DNA of 14,998 nucleotides, from assembly GCA_902801585.1 (NCBI GenBank), contig CADCIU010000059.1:1-14998 (forward strand). Reading direction: 5' to 3'. Position numbers and translations under genes: made by a program. The stretch comes from an uncultured Lachnospiraceae bacterium. GTDB taxonomy: Bacteria; Bacillota_A; Clostridia; Lachnospirales; Lachnospiraceae. The first letter of the stretch is position 1. Every line of letters starts with the position of its first letter. Shown here piece after piece: positions 6,057 through 14,744 of this stretch. The notes under the pieces are model-generated. The model was not told the origin of the DNA and ran no database searches. It saw nothing but the letters and a program-made list of their open reading frames with translations.

Positions 6057-8534
6057 TCACTTATCTCCCTTCAGACGTTTTTCGTACTTTTTGTTCTCCC
6101 TTCCGTTGGAGAAGTAACCGCCGATGACCTTTCCCAGGCCTCCGAAGAAGTGGCCGTTGACAACGTCCACCATGCCTTCCACCATCTTCTTGTCCACTGC
6201 GCCGCCCGTCATTTTTCCAATGGCGCGGAAAGGCATGTTGTAAATAAACAGGACGTTCAGGTCAGGTTTACCGGCCGCGTCGGCCTCTTTCTTTTTCTTT
6301 TCCAGCTGCTTGTAGATAAAGCGGGCCAGTCCGCTTTTGGCGTTTCCGAGCTGGCAGATCGCGTCGTTCTCGCCAAGCTCGCTCCCCCAGCTGCCGTCCG
6401 GGATCGGGCCGCCCAGAAGCTCCTCGAATGCCTCGTCCGGAATCTCCAGAATCCTGCCCTCTCTGTAAGCCGCCAGCTTCGCCTCGTCATAAGGTGCAGG
6501 ATCTTTCTCACCCACAGCCGCAAGTTTCTCCTCGTCATACGGTGCGGGAACTCCCTCACCCGCAACGGCAAGTTTCCCCTCAAGCCGGATGTCTGCCACG
6601 GAGCTGCCCACACTGATCGTGTAATCGCCGCCCTCGACAGCCCAGCCATTTTTCTTCACATTGAAGTAACGGAAGGTGTATTTGTCGAACGGGATCACTA
6701 CTTCCGCACTCTCCCCTGCCTTCAGGAACACTTTGGCGAATCCCTTGAGTTCCTTTCGGGCACGCAGAATTCCTGATCCGGGCAGACCTGCATACAGCTG
6801 CGTGATTTCTGCGCCGTCGCAGCTTCCCGTGTTTTTCACGGTAAAGGACGCGCCCTTCTCGTCCACCTTCAGATCCGAGTACTCGAACGTTGTATAGGAA
6901 AGGCCGAATCCGAAGGGATAGCGCACCGGTTTGCCAAATGTGTCAAAATAGCGATACCCGACAAACAGTGCCTCTCTGTAATCGGAGTTTCTCTCTTTTG
7001 CCGGATAATAAGGTGCCGAAGGCGTATCCTCATAAACTAACGGATAAGTCTCCGCCAGCTTGCCTGACGGATTGACGCGGTCTGTGATCAGGTCCAGCAT
7101 AGCGCCCGCTCCCGCCTGGCCTGTCAGATATCCGTGCAGGATTGCCTGAAGGCTGTCCTCCCACTCCATCTCAATGGAGGAGCCGGCGCTGATCACACCG
7201 ACGATATTGGGATTGACTTCCGCCATCGCGCGCAGGACATCGATCTGCACCTGCGGAATGCGCATGTGGGTTCGGTCGAGACCCTCCGACTCGCTCATCT
7301 CATCCAGGCCGAAGAAGTAAAGGACCACTTCGGCGTCTTTCGCTGCTTTGACAGCTTCGGAGAGAAGCACTGCGTCCTTTTCTCCGTTTCTGAGATAGCC
7401 GCGGCACATCGCTTTGACTTCCAAATCTCGCTCACCCCGGATCAGTTTCTCCACAATCTCCACTTTTGTGGAATTGACCATGGAAGAGCCGGCGCCCTGA
7501 TAACGGGGAGCGAAAGCAAAATCACCCACTACGGAGACTTTCGTTCCGGGCTTTAAGGGAAGGATCGCGTTGTCGTTTTTGAGCAGCACGGCACACTGCG
7601 CCGCCGCTTTTCTCGCCAGAGCGTGGTGCCCCTCGATATCGAACTCCTCGCTGTGGCCCTTTGCTGCCTCTGTCGTCGTCAGAACTGCGTCCAGCAGCTC
7701 ATCGACGCGCGCATCCAGATCCTCCATGGAGAGGCTCCCGCTGTTTACGGCTTCCACCAGTTCTCTGGCGGAGCCCAGACCGGGAGCCGGCATTTCCAGA
7801 TCGGAGCCCGCCTTGACTGCCGTGACGTGATCGTTGGCGCCGCCCCAGTCGGAGACCACAAATCCCTCATATCCCCACTCACCGCGCAGGATCTCTTTGA
7901 TCAGGTGCATGCTTTCGTTGGCATATTCGCCATTGACCTGGTTGTAAGAAGTCATCACGGACCCGGGTCCGGATTCGTCGATCGCCATCTCAAAACCGGT
8001 CAGATAGATCTCCCGCAGAGTGCGCTCGTCAACAACCGCGTTCATTGCCATTCGGCGCTCCTCCTGAGAGTTGACCGCGAAGTGCTTGATGCAGGAGTAG
8101 ACGCCCTGGCTCTGAATTCCCTTCACGTAGGAAGCCGCCATTCTGCCTGCCAGATACGGGTCCTCTGAAAAGTACTCGAAGTTGCGCCCGCACAGGGGAT
8201 TCCTCTTGATGTTCATGCCCGGCCCGAGCAAAATATTGACGCCCATTGCTTTGGCCTCTTCGCCCAGCGCGGTGCCTACTTCTGTTCCCAGATCCCTGTC
8301 CCAGCTGTTTGCCATCGTCGCCGCAGTCGGGAAACAGGTCGCCGGCAGAGAGGCATTCAGCCCGAGATGATCGCCCGCGCCCGCCTGGCGTCTGAGCCCG
8401 TGGGGGCCGTCGGACATGATCATCGACGGAATATTCAGTCTCGGAATGTCCCTCGAGTCCCACGCGCCCTTACCGCCGAGCAGAGCGGCTTTTTCTTCCA
8501 GAGTAAGCTGATCCAGTAAATCTTTATGCTTCAT
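6057..8534 (-). CDS. Glycoside hydrolase family 3 beta-glucosidase-type enzyme
   Basis: The 825-aa protein, probably cytosolic as no signal peptide is seen, hydrolyses terminal beta-linked sugars, most likely beta-glucosides. The N-terminal TIM barrel has SDGPHG (41-46), GRNFEYFSEDP (117-126), KHF (150-152) and the nucleophile motif GFVVSDWGG with Asp229. The second domain carries SESEGLDR (414-421), with Glu417 the likely acid/base. A fibronectin III-like domain follows (about 570-655). The tail (about 656-825) contains a 15-residue repeat (KLAVAGEGVPAPYDE, KLAAVGEKDPAPYDE, KLAAYREG) and a charged helix. The start at 8534 is chosen for its AGGGGA site; an in-frame ATG at 8612 would add 26 residues but has no spaced RBS. 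It follows the 202-aa gene by 83 nt and precedes gtrA. Its glucose product matches the sugar type predicted for the neighbouring sensor protein. Confidence 0.92.
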   Translation of the reverse strand: MKHKDLLDQLTLEEKAALLGGKGAWDSRDIPRLNIPSMIMSDGPHGLRRQAGAGDHLGLNASLPATCFPTAATMANSWDRDLGTEVGTALGEEAKAMGVNILLGPGMNIKRNPLCGRNFEYFSEDPYLAGRMAASYVKGIQSQGVYSCIKHFAVNSQEERRMAMNAVVDERTLREIYLTGFEMAIDESGPGSVMTSYNQVNGEYANESMHLIKEILRGEWGYEGFVVSDWGGANDHVTAVKAGSDLEMPAPGLGSARELVEAVNSGSLSMEDLDARVDELLDAVLTTTEAAKGHSEEFDIEGHHALARKAAAQCAVLLKNDNAILPLKPGTKVSVVGDFAFAPRYQGAGSSMVNSTKVEIVEKLIRGERDLEVKAMCRGYLRNGEKDAVLLSEAVKAAKDAEVVLYFFGLDEMSESEGLDRTHMRIPQVQIDVLRAMAEVNPNIVGVISAGSSIEMEWEDSLQAILHGYLTGQAGAGAMLDLITDRVNPSGKLAETYPLVYEDTPSAPYYPAKERNSDYREALFVGYRYFDTFGKPVRYPFGFGLSYTTFEYSDLKVDEKGASFTVKNTGSCDGAEITQLYAGLPGSGILRARKELKGFAKVFLKAGESAEVVIPFDKYTFRYFNVKKNGWAVEGGDYTISVGSSVADIRLEGKLAVAGEGVPAPYDEEKLAAVGEKDPAPYDEAKLAAYREGRILEIPDEAFEELLGGPIPDGSWGSELGENDAICQLGNAKSGLARFIYKQLEKKKKEADAAGKPDLNVLFIYNMPFRAIGKMTGGAVDKKMVEGMVDVVNGHFFGGLGKVIGGYFSNGRENKKYEKRLKGDK
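6459..6575 (-). repeat. Short in-frame tandem repeat in the GH3 gene tail
   Basis: Three imperfect copies of about 45 nt encode 15-residue units beginning KLA (K-L-A-V/A), two of which contain PAPYDE. They join the fibronectin III-like domain to the C-terminal tail. The copies keep the frame, so they look like a natural linker that grew by duplication. Confidence 0.75.
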
Positions 8535-8617
8535 TGCTTCCCCTTTCTGAACCGGCGCTATGCTTAGATCTCTTCGTCCTCCACGATTGCGACCCGAAAC
8601 ATTTTCTGCCATCCCTT

Positions 8618-9226
8618 TTACATCTTGTTTTTGCGTCTGGTCTCTTCTTCCCTCCAGGCTCTCTTCGCCGCAGAGGAGGAAGACAGGAATGTGTCCTTGA
8701 GCGCCTGAGTGAAGAGCTCCATCTCCTCCTCCCTGCCGTATTTGGCAGGTACGGTCACCGTCATGCTGTAGAAATCTTTGGCTGTCTTTTTCAACTTTTC
8801 CTCATCGCTGGACGATGTGATCCCGAAGAACTTTTTCCCGTAATTCGGCCCTTTGCAAGTGGAAAGATAGAGCTCTGCAGCGTTGCGGTATTCCCAATAG
8901 GCGGCGGCTTTTTTCACATCATCCCAGTCCTGTGTGTTCTCCAGTCCCAGCCCTTTGATGATATCTCTGATCTCGTGTTCTCCAACAGCCTTGATGAGAT
9001 ACATAGGGCGGAGATAGCCGGGCAGGATCACGATGTTCCAAATGAAATTGTCGACCCTGCGGCCTTTGTTTCTGGGATCCGTATAGCGCAGATCCATGAG
9101 CTCTTTGCGGAAAGCGTTCGCTCCGTCGTCTTCCTCTTCCTGCGCGATGCGCTCATACAATTCTCTTCTCTTTTCAGGGTCGAGCTCACTGTAGAATTCG
9201 TTCCAACATTCATTTACCTGATACAT
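8618..9226 (-). CDS. Conserved-looking hypothetical protein, 202 aa
   Basis: I do not recognise a named family with confidence. The protein starts MYQVNECWNEFYSELDPEKR, is mostly charged and helical, and has no signal peptide or clear membrane helix; one moderately hydrophobic stretch, FIWNIVILPGYLRPMYLI, lies near residue 61. The C-terminal half has KKFFGITSS, SMTVTVPAKYGREEEMELF and a basic end (RAWREEETRRKNKM). It is probably a cytosolic protein. The start at 9226 has GGAGGG about 5 nt upstream. It lies 14 nt after the MglB-like gene and 83 nt before the GH3 gene, so it is probably part of the same transcript. That position suggests a role linked to sugar use, but nothing in the sequence proves it. 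Confidence 0.75.
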   Translation of the reverse strand: MYQVNECWNEFYSELDPEKRRELYERIAQEEEDDGANAFRKELMDLRYTDPRNKGRRVDNFIWNIVILPGYLRPMYLIKAVGEHEIRDIIKGLGLENTQDWDDVKKAAAYWEYRNAAELYLSTCKGPNYGKKFFGITSSSDEEKLKKTAKDFYSMTVTVPAKYGREEEMELFTQALKDTFLSSSSAAKRAWREEETRRKNKM

Positions 9227-9240
9227 GAAGCCCTCCGATA

Positions 9241-10281
9241 CTAATTGTCGTACAATCCTATATTCTCCATAGTGATCTCGGAATAGGGCAGCCGGATATA
9301 CTTTCCGTCTGTCAGGCCGAGATCATCGAGGGGATCACCGGCCGCGAGCGCCAGAGCGAGCTGCAGCATGGCCATGGCCTGCCCCTCCTTGTCATTATAC
9401 ACCGTTCCGATCAGTTTGCCGCTCCGAACACCCTCCAGGCCGACTTTTGTACCGTCGATCCCAATGATCGCGGGCCGTTGATCCGCAGGCGTCTCTCTTT
9501 TGTCATATTCGTCCGCCGCGCCCAGCGCCATATCGTCATTATTGGCAAGCACCAGCTCGATTTCCTCTGAATATCGGTCGATCAGCTGGCCCATTCTGTT
9601 CTGCGCCTGACCGCGGTTCCAATTGGCGATGGCGGATTCCAGTTTCTCGATCCGGATCCCCTCCTCGATCAGCGCGTCCACAGAGGTCTCGCTCCTTACG
9701 ATGGCGTCCTGATGTCCCGCTTCACCTTCCAGCACTACGTACTGAATGATTCCGTCCCCGCTCCGGTCCGTCTCCGGATGCGAGTTTATATACGCGGCAG
9801 CGGCTCGTCCCTGAATTCTCCCTGACTCAAAGGCGTCGGCACCCACGTAATACAGTCTGTCCCAGCTCTGCAGGTCCTCCTCCACCAATTCTCTGTTGAA
9901 AAAGATCACCGGTATATCGGCTTCCCTTGCCATCTCGATGATCATGGACGGATCGGTCCTGTCCACAAGGTTGACGCAGATCACGTCGCACTCCTTGGCG
10001 ATCAGTTTTTCGACCTGTTCGTTCTGCGTGATCTGGCTTTTGGCAGCATTATATGTCAAAACACTGACCGCCGTACCCTGTTCCTGTGCACTGATCTCGG
10101 CCACATCTGACATGAACTCCTCCATCAGCTCGGAGATAAAGGTGTCGTACTCGTCATAGACCGTTATTCCTATTCGGATCTCTCTGTTCCTGTGCCCGTG
10201 TTCGGACCCGCACCCCGTGAGCGCAGCTGTGATCAGGCAGACTGTCCAAAATATAGCTAAGATTCTGCAATAAGTATTCAT
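9241..10281 (-). CDS. MglB-like glucose/galactose-binding lipoprotein
   Basis: The 346-aa product has a signal peptide ending in the lipobox ALTGC (Cys24), so it is anchored outside the membrane. It follows the MglB (D-galactose/D-glucose binding) pattern. Residues matching known sugar contacts are present: Asp46 and Phe48 (YDTF), Asn129 (FFNRE), His190, Asp192 and Arg196 (GHQDAIVR), Trp221 (ANWNRGQAQ), Asn248 (LANNDD) and Asp276 (GIDGT). The loop DRSGDGIIQ (172-180) resembles the calcium site of E. coli MglB. No permease or ATPase gene accompanies it; instead it follows a second binding protein and a two-component system, so a sensing role is likely, though it could also feed the mgl transporter. 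The start at 10281 has AAGGA only 2 nt before it. Confidence 0.9.
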   Translation of the reverse strand: MNTYCRILAIFWTVCLITAALTGCGSEHGHRNREIRIGITVYDEYDTFISELMEEFMSDVAEISAQEQGTAVSVLTYNAAKSQITQNEQVEKLIAKECDVICVNLVDRTDPSMIIEMAREADIPVIFFNRELVEEDLQSWDRLYYVGADAFESGRIQGRAAAAYINSHPETDRSGDGIIQYVVLEGEAGHQDAIVRSETSVDALIEEGIRIEKLESAIANWNRGQAQNRMGQLIDRYSEEIELVLANNDDMALGAADEYDKRETPADQRPAIIGIDGTKVGLEGVRSGKLIGTVYNDKEGQAMAMLQLALALAAGDPLDDLGLTDGKYIRLPYSEITMENIGLYDN

Positions 10282-10313
10282 ATCCTTCGCCCCGTATGAC
10301 TTGTTTCACTCTG

Positions 10314-11276
10314 TTACTGGACCACCGGAAACAGAAGTTTTTCGTTTTCAGGATCGTGTACTTCCTCTGTGAGGACACCGGAAAAGCCAATCTCAATGTC
10401 CTTCATGACCGGAATATCATTGGAAAGGCATCGGGAAAGCTGTGCAAGGCTCTGATATCCCATTGTAAACTCGTTGGGAATGATCATGCCGCTGATCACA
10501 CCTCTGTCCAAATACGAGATATTGGAAGGACTGCAGCCGATCCCGAAAAGCCTGCCTCCGGGCAGTTCCTCCGAAACCGATAGTTCCGCTGCCCGCATGA
10601 GCAGCGGATCCTCCAGCACCGCTATGGCATCCGCTTCTTTGGACCGTGTCAGCGCAGTCATCATATACTCCCGATCGGTCTCGATCAGCAGAATGCTGCC
10701 TCCGGCGCCTTCCACCGTTTCCGTGAGTCCCTGCAGCATTTCCTTTTCCGAATACCGCAGCAGATTCCTTATGAGAACTGATACATAGGGGGCCGGGCCG
10801 CTCTTTTTTAACAGCATCTCTCCCAGCGCTTCCCCCATTTTCCTCCCCGACGGCACGACGGCTGCAGAGCCCGCACTGCTGTCCCTGATCCCGTCGGTCT
10901 CCACAAATACGATCTTCATAGTATTCGTGCCGATATCCGTCATCTCCGAATCATAGAGCGAGAGGATCAGCGCATCCGCTCCGCCCGCCGCTTCCTGACT
11001 GATCAGGTTTTTCTGGTCCTGCGCGCTTTCAAACTCAGGCGAAGCGATGAAAGCGACATCGACTCCGTATTCTCTTGCCGCCTGGTCAATGCCCAGACGG
11101 AAAGCCGTCCAGCGCTCATTGCTGCTGTCTTCCACGATCACGGAAACTCTGGGCATGGTCTTCTCCTCTCCCGTATGGAGAAGATTGTAAGCCGCCCAAA
11201 GCGCAACGGTGATCAAGAGCAAAATGATAATATTGACCCCCCACGGCTCTTTAAGAAAATCAAATTTTCTCTTCAT
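10314..11276 (-). CDS. Membrane-anchored periplasmic-binding-protein homologue
   Basis: The 320-aa protein has a short basic N-terminus, a single membrane segment (about 13-33, GVNIIILLLITVALWAAYNLL) and no lipobox cysteine, so it is probably anchored by an uncleaved signal sequence with the domain outside. The rest follows the type I sugar-binding-protein fold (PRVSVIVEDSSNERWTAF, ADALILSL, FGIGCSPSN, GVISGMIIPNEFTMGYQSL). Where MglB has its sugar contacts, this protein differs: the GHxDAxxR segment is not recognisable and the GIDGT Asp is replaced in FGIGCSPS. It may bind another ligand or act as a coupling protein. The start at 11276 is favoured by GGAGGG 4 nt upstream; the ATG at 11279 is adjacent. 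The gene overlaps the kinase gene by 17 nt, so the two are translated together. Confidence 0.8.
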   Translation of the reverse strand: MKRKFDFLKEPWGVNIIILLLITVALWAAYNLLHTGEEKTMPRVSVIVEDSSNERWTAFRLGIDQAAREYGVDVAFIASPEFESAQDQKNLISQEAAGGADALILSLYDSEMTDIGTNTMKIVFVETDGIRDSSAGSAAVVPSGRKMGEALGEMLLKKSGPAPYVSVLIRNLLRYSEKEMLQGLTETVEGAGGSILLIETDREYMMTALTRSKEADAIAVLEDPLLMRAAELSVSEELPGGRLFGIGCSPSNISYLDRGVISGMIIPNEFTMGYQSLAQLSRCLSNDIPVMKDIEIGFSGVLTEEVHDPENEKLLFPVVQ

Positions 11277-13122
11277 CATTCCCTCCGATCTTGCCGTCCA
11301 GTATCTTTTCAATGTCAGGTCTGTAGGCGATGGCAGGAAGATGGATCCTGACCTGTGTTCCCTCGTCGGGCTCGCTGCTGATCACGAGGCCGTACTCCTT
11401 TCCGAAACGCAGCTGGATTCTGGTGTGCACATTGTAGAGGCCTACGCCGTTTCCGTGTCTGGTGGAATTCTCTTCCTCCTCCAGGGTGCTGCTTTCGAGA
11501 AGCTTTTCCACCTGTTCTTCCGGCATACCCAGACCGTTGTCAATGACATCCAGATATACATCTGAGCCTTCTCTCGATCCCCGCACCAGAATCTCTCCGT
11601 CTCCGTCCATACTCTGCACACCGTAATAGATCGCATTCTCCAGTATGGGCTGCAGGATCAGCTTGACCGTGCACAGATCCATGATTTCCTCCGGGATCTC
11701 GTAGCTGATCTCGAACGCGTTCTTATATCGGATCTGCTGGATATTCATATAGGACTGCGCGTGCCGGATCTCGTCCCGGATCGTAATGATCGTCTTGCCG
11801 TGGCTGATACTGATCCGCAGGAGACTGGCCAGCTGGCGGATCATATAGACGGCTCCCCGGTCATGACCTCCCTCGATCATCCAGACGACCGAATCCAGCG
11901 TATTGTAGAGGAAATGCGGGTTGATCTGCGACTGCAGCGCATCCAGCTCGGTCCTTCTTTTTTCCTCCTGCTGGGATACGACGTCCTCCATCAGCTGATT
12001 GATCTTCTGAACGGACGTCTGCAGTGTTTTGCCCAGGTGTTCCACCTCCTGCGGTCCTCCGATATAAATGTCGGGATTCAGATTTCCGTTTTCGAGATCC
12101 CGCACGGACTCGTCCAGGCGCAGAAGCGGGCGGATCACGCTGCCGGATACGATCTGGTTGATCAGGAGGATGCTGAGCAGAGCAAAGGCCAGGACCAGTA
12201 CCAGGAAATACTGTGTTTTGCCCATGCCGATGCTGAAATTCTCAAGGGGGATCACACTGACCAGCTTCCATCCGGTATAGCTGACCGTTTTGATGATCGT
12301 GATCCTTCTCTCCCCATTGTACTGCGTGATATAAGTCCCGTCTGTCCTTCCGGATATAGCGTCGGTCTCTTCCTCATACAGCCCGGCGTTGATCAGACTC
12401 ATGCGGGGATGATAAATGATCTCCCCATCTCCGCTGCACAGATAGATGTATTCCGACCGCTCATCAGAATTAGCCTTTTCAAGCATCTGCTGGATACCGG
12501 AGAAGTTCATGTCGATGAGTAGGACGCCTCTCTGCGGAAACCCTCCCCGATTCAGTTCCACCACCCGGCTCATGGAGATGACCCAGTGATACTGTCCGAT
12601 CGGGTCATCAAAGAGGTTCTGTACATGGGGCAGCGAAAAGTGCAGGTTCTCCATCGTGTTCCGGGCTTCCGTGAACCAGGACTGCTGCGTCACCGGGATT
12701 CCCTCTTTTTGGGCGGAAACCGGCACGGCGCTGACCAGCTCTCCGCTGCTGTTATACAGCGCAATGCTGACCATATCATCTTTATGGGCTTCATAGAGCA
12801 GGCTGAACTCCGGATCCGGAGAAGTCGTCTCCAGATCTATATTTTTAATATCAGAATAATAGAGCGCATCGGAGAGCCGCCGCATACTCCTTAGATAATC
12901 TTCCATGCTCCGCTTGGTCTGTCCCAGAAACTGCGCCGCGTTTTCCGTCATCATTTCCTGGGATCGGAGGGAAAACCGGCTGTATAAGATCATCCCGAGA
13001 ACGACCATGACGATCCCCGCGATCAGGGAGAAGGACATGGTGATATTCGTTTGTATGCCGGTATTCTTTATCTTCAGCCTTTTTCTGAGCTGACCGACTG
13101 CCCTTGAGATTCTTTCCTTCAC
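11260..13122 (-). CDS. YesM-type sensor histidine kinase
   Basis: The 620-aa protein has a first membrane helix (about 28-50), a large extracytoplasmic dCACHE-like sensor domain (about 51-300), a second helix (304-326), a HAMP linker, and the short His-kinase/HATPase module of the LytS/YesM class. The phosphorylated His403 lies in SQINPHFLYNTLDS. The ATP-binding N box LQPILENAIYYG (Asn496), DNGLGM (528-533) and HGNGVGLYNV (556-565) are all intact. It should autophosphorylate in response to an extracytoplasmic signal and pass phosphate to the neighbouring regulator. The start codon is GTG at 13122 and overlaps the regulator stop (GTGA), so translation is coupled. Adjacent binding-protein genes suggest the signal is a sugar, delivered by protein-protein contact; that is inference. 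Confidence 0.93.
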   Translation of the reverse strand: MKERISRAVGQLRKRLKIKNTGIQTNITMSFSLIAGIVMVVLGMILYSRFSLRSQEMMTENAAQFLGQTKRSMEDYLRSMRRLSDALYYSDIKNIDLETTSPDPEFSLLYEAHKDDMVSIALYNSSGELVSAVPVSAQKEGIPVTQQSWFTEARNTMENLHFSLPHVQNLFDDPIGQYHWVISMSRVVELNRGGFPQRGVLLIDMNFSGIQQMLEKANSDERSEYIYLCSGDGEIIYHPRMSLINAGLYEEETDAISGRTDGTYITQYNGERRITIIKTVSYTGWKLVSVIPLENFSIGMGKTQYFLVLVLAFALLSILLINQIVSGSVIRPLLRLDESVRDLENGNLNPDIYIGGPQEVEHLGKTLQTSVQKINQLMEDVVSQQEEKRRTELDALQSQINPHFLYNTLDSVVWMIEGGHDRGAVYMIRQLASLLRISISHGKTIITIRDEIRHAQSYMNIQQIRYKNAFEISYEIPEEIMDLCTVKLILQPILENAIYYGVQSMDGDGEILVRGSREGSDVYLDVIDNGLGMPEEQVEKLLESSTLEEEENSTRHGNGVGLYNVHTRIQLRFGKEYGLVISSEPDEGTQVRIHLPAIAYRPDIEKILDGKIGGNDEEKI

Positions 13123-14744
13123 GCTCTCTTGCCCTTCGATTTTTTATATTTGGTCGGTGACATTCCGTACTTTTTCTTGAACACATAGCTGAAATAGTTG
13201 GGATCTGCGTAACCCACCTTTCCTGCTATGATATATGTCTTCTCGTCTTCCTCATCGATCAGACGGAGCGCCTCCTTCATGCGGTAGTCCGTCAGATAAT
13301 TGATGAAGGTGGAACCTGTCTCCTTTCGGAAAACAGTGGAGAAATAGGCCGCGCTGACGCCCAGGCTCGAGCAGACCATCTCCAGGTCCAGATCCGCGTC
13401 GCTGTAGTGGTCCCGGACAAAATCCAGCGCAAGAGAGACAAATGACCTCGTCTTGGAAACCCGCTGCTCCCGCATCACTGCCAGCGCTCGTCCGCAGGTC
13501 TCCCGCAGCCATTGCCTGAGCTCATCCGCCGTATCCATCTGCATGAGATAACTGTATATATCGCTTCTGATATCTGCGCTTTCGGGCAGGATCTGTTCGA
13601 CATCGATCTCATAGTTGGAGCAGAAGCGATAGAATCCGGTGAGAAGTTCCATGAGGATCAGCCGATATTCCCGGAGCCCGGTCTTTCCGATCTGGTCAAT
13701 ATTTTGATCGATCAAAAGATCGATCCGCTCATACATGCTCTCCTCGTTTCCCATCTTGATCTGTTTGAAGATCTCTTCCAGCGTCTCGTCGTATTTGTAT
13801 ACGACCTGTTCGCGGTTGGGGACGATCTCACGTATGTTGATGGCTTTTCCCGTTCCGTAGAGGATCCTGTAGGACAAGGCCTCCCTCGCGCCTTCATATG
13901 CAGCGGGAAGGTCGTGGATCTGCGCAGTCGTCTTGCTGATCCCCACTGTGACCACCGCTCTGCAGCTGCGTTTGGCCAGGCGGCTGAACCGGTCGCAGTC
14001 GTCTGTGTAGGCAGAAACGACCTCCTGGTCCGACAGCTGGGAGAGCAGGATAATATTGCCGCGGTAATAAAAGAGATAGCTGTTCCATCTGTCTTCAAAG
14101 TAATCTTCCGCCAGTTCCCGCACGGAAAAAGTCAAAAGCCGGGGCGTGAGATCCTTAGGGAGCTCCGAAGCAGAGACGTGAATGATCGCGATGATAAAGA
14201 GCGGTCCGTCAAGTCTGAGCCGGTAATCCTCCACATACTCCCGCAGCCTTTCTTCCGGAATATGCCCTTCCATCAGAGAGAGGAAAAAGTTCTCGCGCAG
14301 CATGGGCAGGCTCTTCTGATAATACTCCTCGAGGCGCTCTACGGATCTTCGCCGGTCCCTGTCTTCGTCCAGCTGCCGGCGGATCTTCTCGAAAACTCTC
14401 CTGATCTCCTCGGAGTCGATGGGTTTGAGCAGATACTCTTCCGCTCCCAGCCGGATCGCTTCCTTGGCGTACTCAAACTCGTCGAATCCGGAAAAGATGA
14501 TGATCCGAATATCGGGAAAAAGGCTTCGAAGGCGCCTCGTCAGCTCCAGCCCGTCCATATAGGGCATTTTGATGTCCGTCATGACGACATCCGGCTGCAA
14601 TTCCTCCGCCATCTCCAGTGCTTCCGCCCCGTTTCTCGCGTAACCGCAGATTGTAAATCCCAACTCTTCCCAATTCAGTCTGCGCATGATCACTTCGATC
14701 ACTTCCTGCTCATCATCGACCATCAATACCGAATACAGATTCAT
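13119..14744 (-). CDS. YesN-type response regulator, AraC family output
   Basis: The 541-aa protein begins with a CheY-like receiver domain (1-120): Asp10-Asp11 (MVDDE), phosphoacceptor Asp57 (VMTDIKMP), Ser85 and Lys107 (LLKPID). A helical and mixed middle region (about 130-430) follows. The C-terminus (about 435-537) is an AraC double helix-turn-helix: LDLEMVCSSLGVSAAYFSTVFRKETGSTF and then VGYADPNYFSYVFKKKYGMSPTKYKK. Such regulators activate transporter and glycosidase genes when phosphorylated. The partner kinase overlaps its 3' end by 4 nt. The ATG at 14744 has no good adjacent RBS; GGAGGG occurs about 36 nt upstream with a small hairpin between. As first gene of the run it may be transcribed from its own promoter. 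Confidence 0.93.
   Translation of the reverse strand: MNLYSVLMVDDEQEVIEVIMRRLNWEELGFTICGYARNGAEALEMAEELQPDVVMTDIKMPYMDGLELTRRLRSLFPDIRIIIFSGFDEFEYAKEAIRLGAEEYLLKPIDSEEIRRVFEKIRRQLDEDRDRRRSVERLEEYYQKSLPMLRENFFLSLMEGHIPEERLREYVEDYRLRLDGPLFIIAIIHVSASELPKDLTPRLLTFSVRELAEDYFEDRWNSYLFYYRGNIILLSQLSDQEVVSAYTDDCDRFSRLAKRSCRAVVTVGISKTTAQIHDLPAAYEGAREALSYRILYGTGKAINIREIVPNREQVVYKYDETLEEIFKQIKMGNEESMYERIDLLIDQNIDQIGKTGLREYRLILMELLTGFYRFCSNYEIDVEQILPESADIRSDIYSYLMQMDTADELRQWLRETCGRALAVMREQRVSKTRSFVSLALDFVRDHYSDADLDLEMVCSSLGVSAAYFSTVFRKETGSTFINYLTDYRMKEALRLIDEEDEKTYIIAGKVGYADPNYFSYVFKKKYGMSPTKYKKSKGKRA

Noticed and set aside
8535..8612. Upstream ATG (8612) adding 26 residues to the GH3 protein
   Set aside because: The AAAGGG directly abuts that ATG without spacing, while the ATG at 8534 has a properly spaced AGGGGA and begins the usual GH3 N-terminus (LTLEEKAALLGG).
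6036..9244. Several open frames of 140-246 codons on the plus strand opposite the GH3 and 202-aa genes
   Set aside because: They mirror genuine minus-strand genes with recognisable domains (GH3) or good RBS and operon position, and show no motif of their own.
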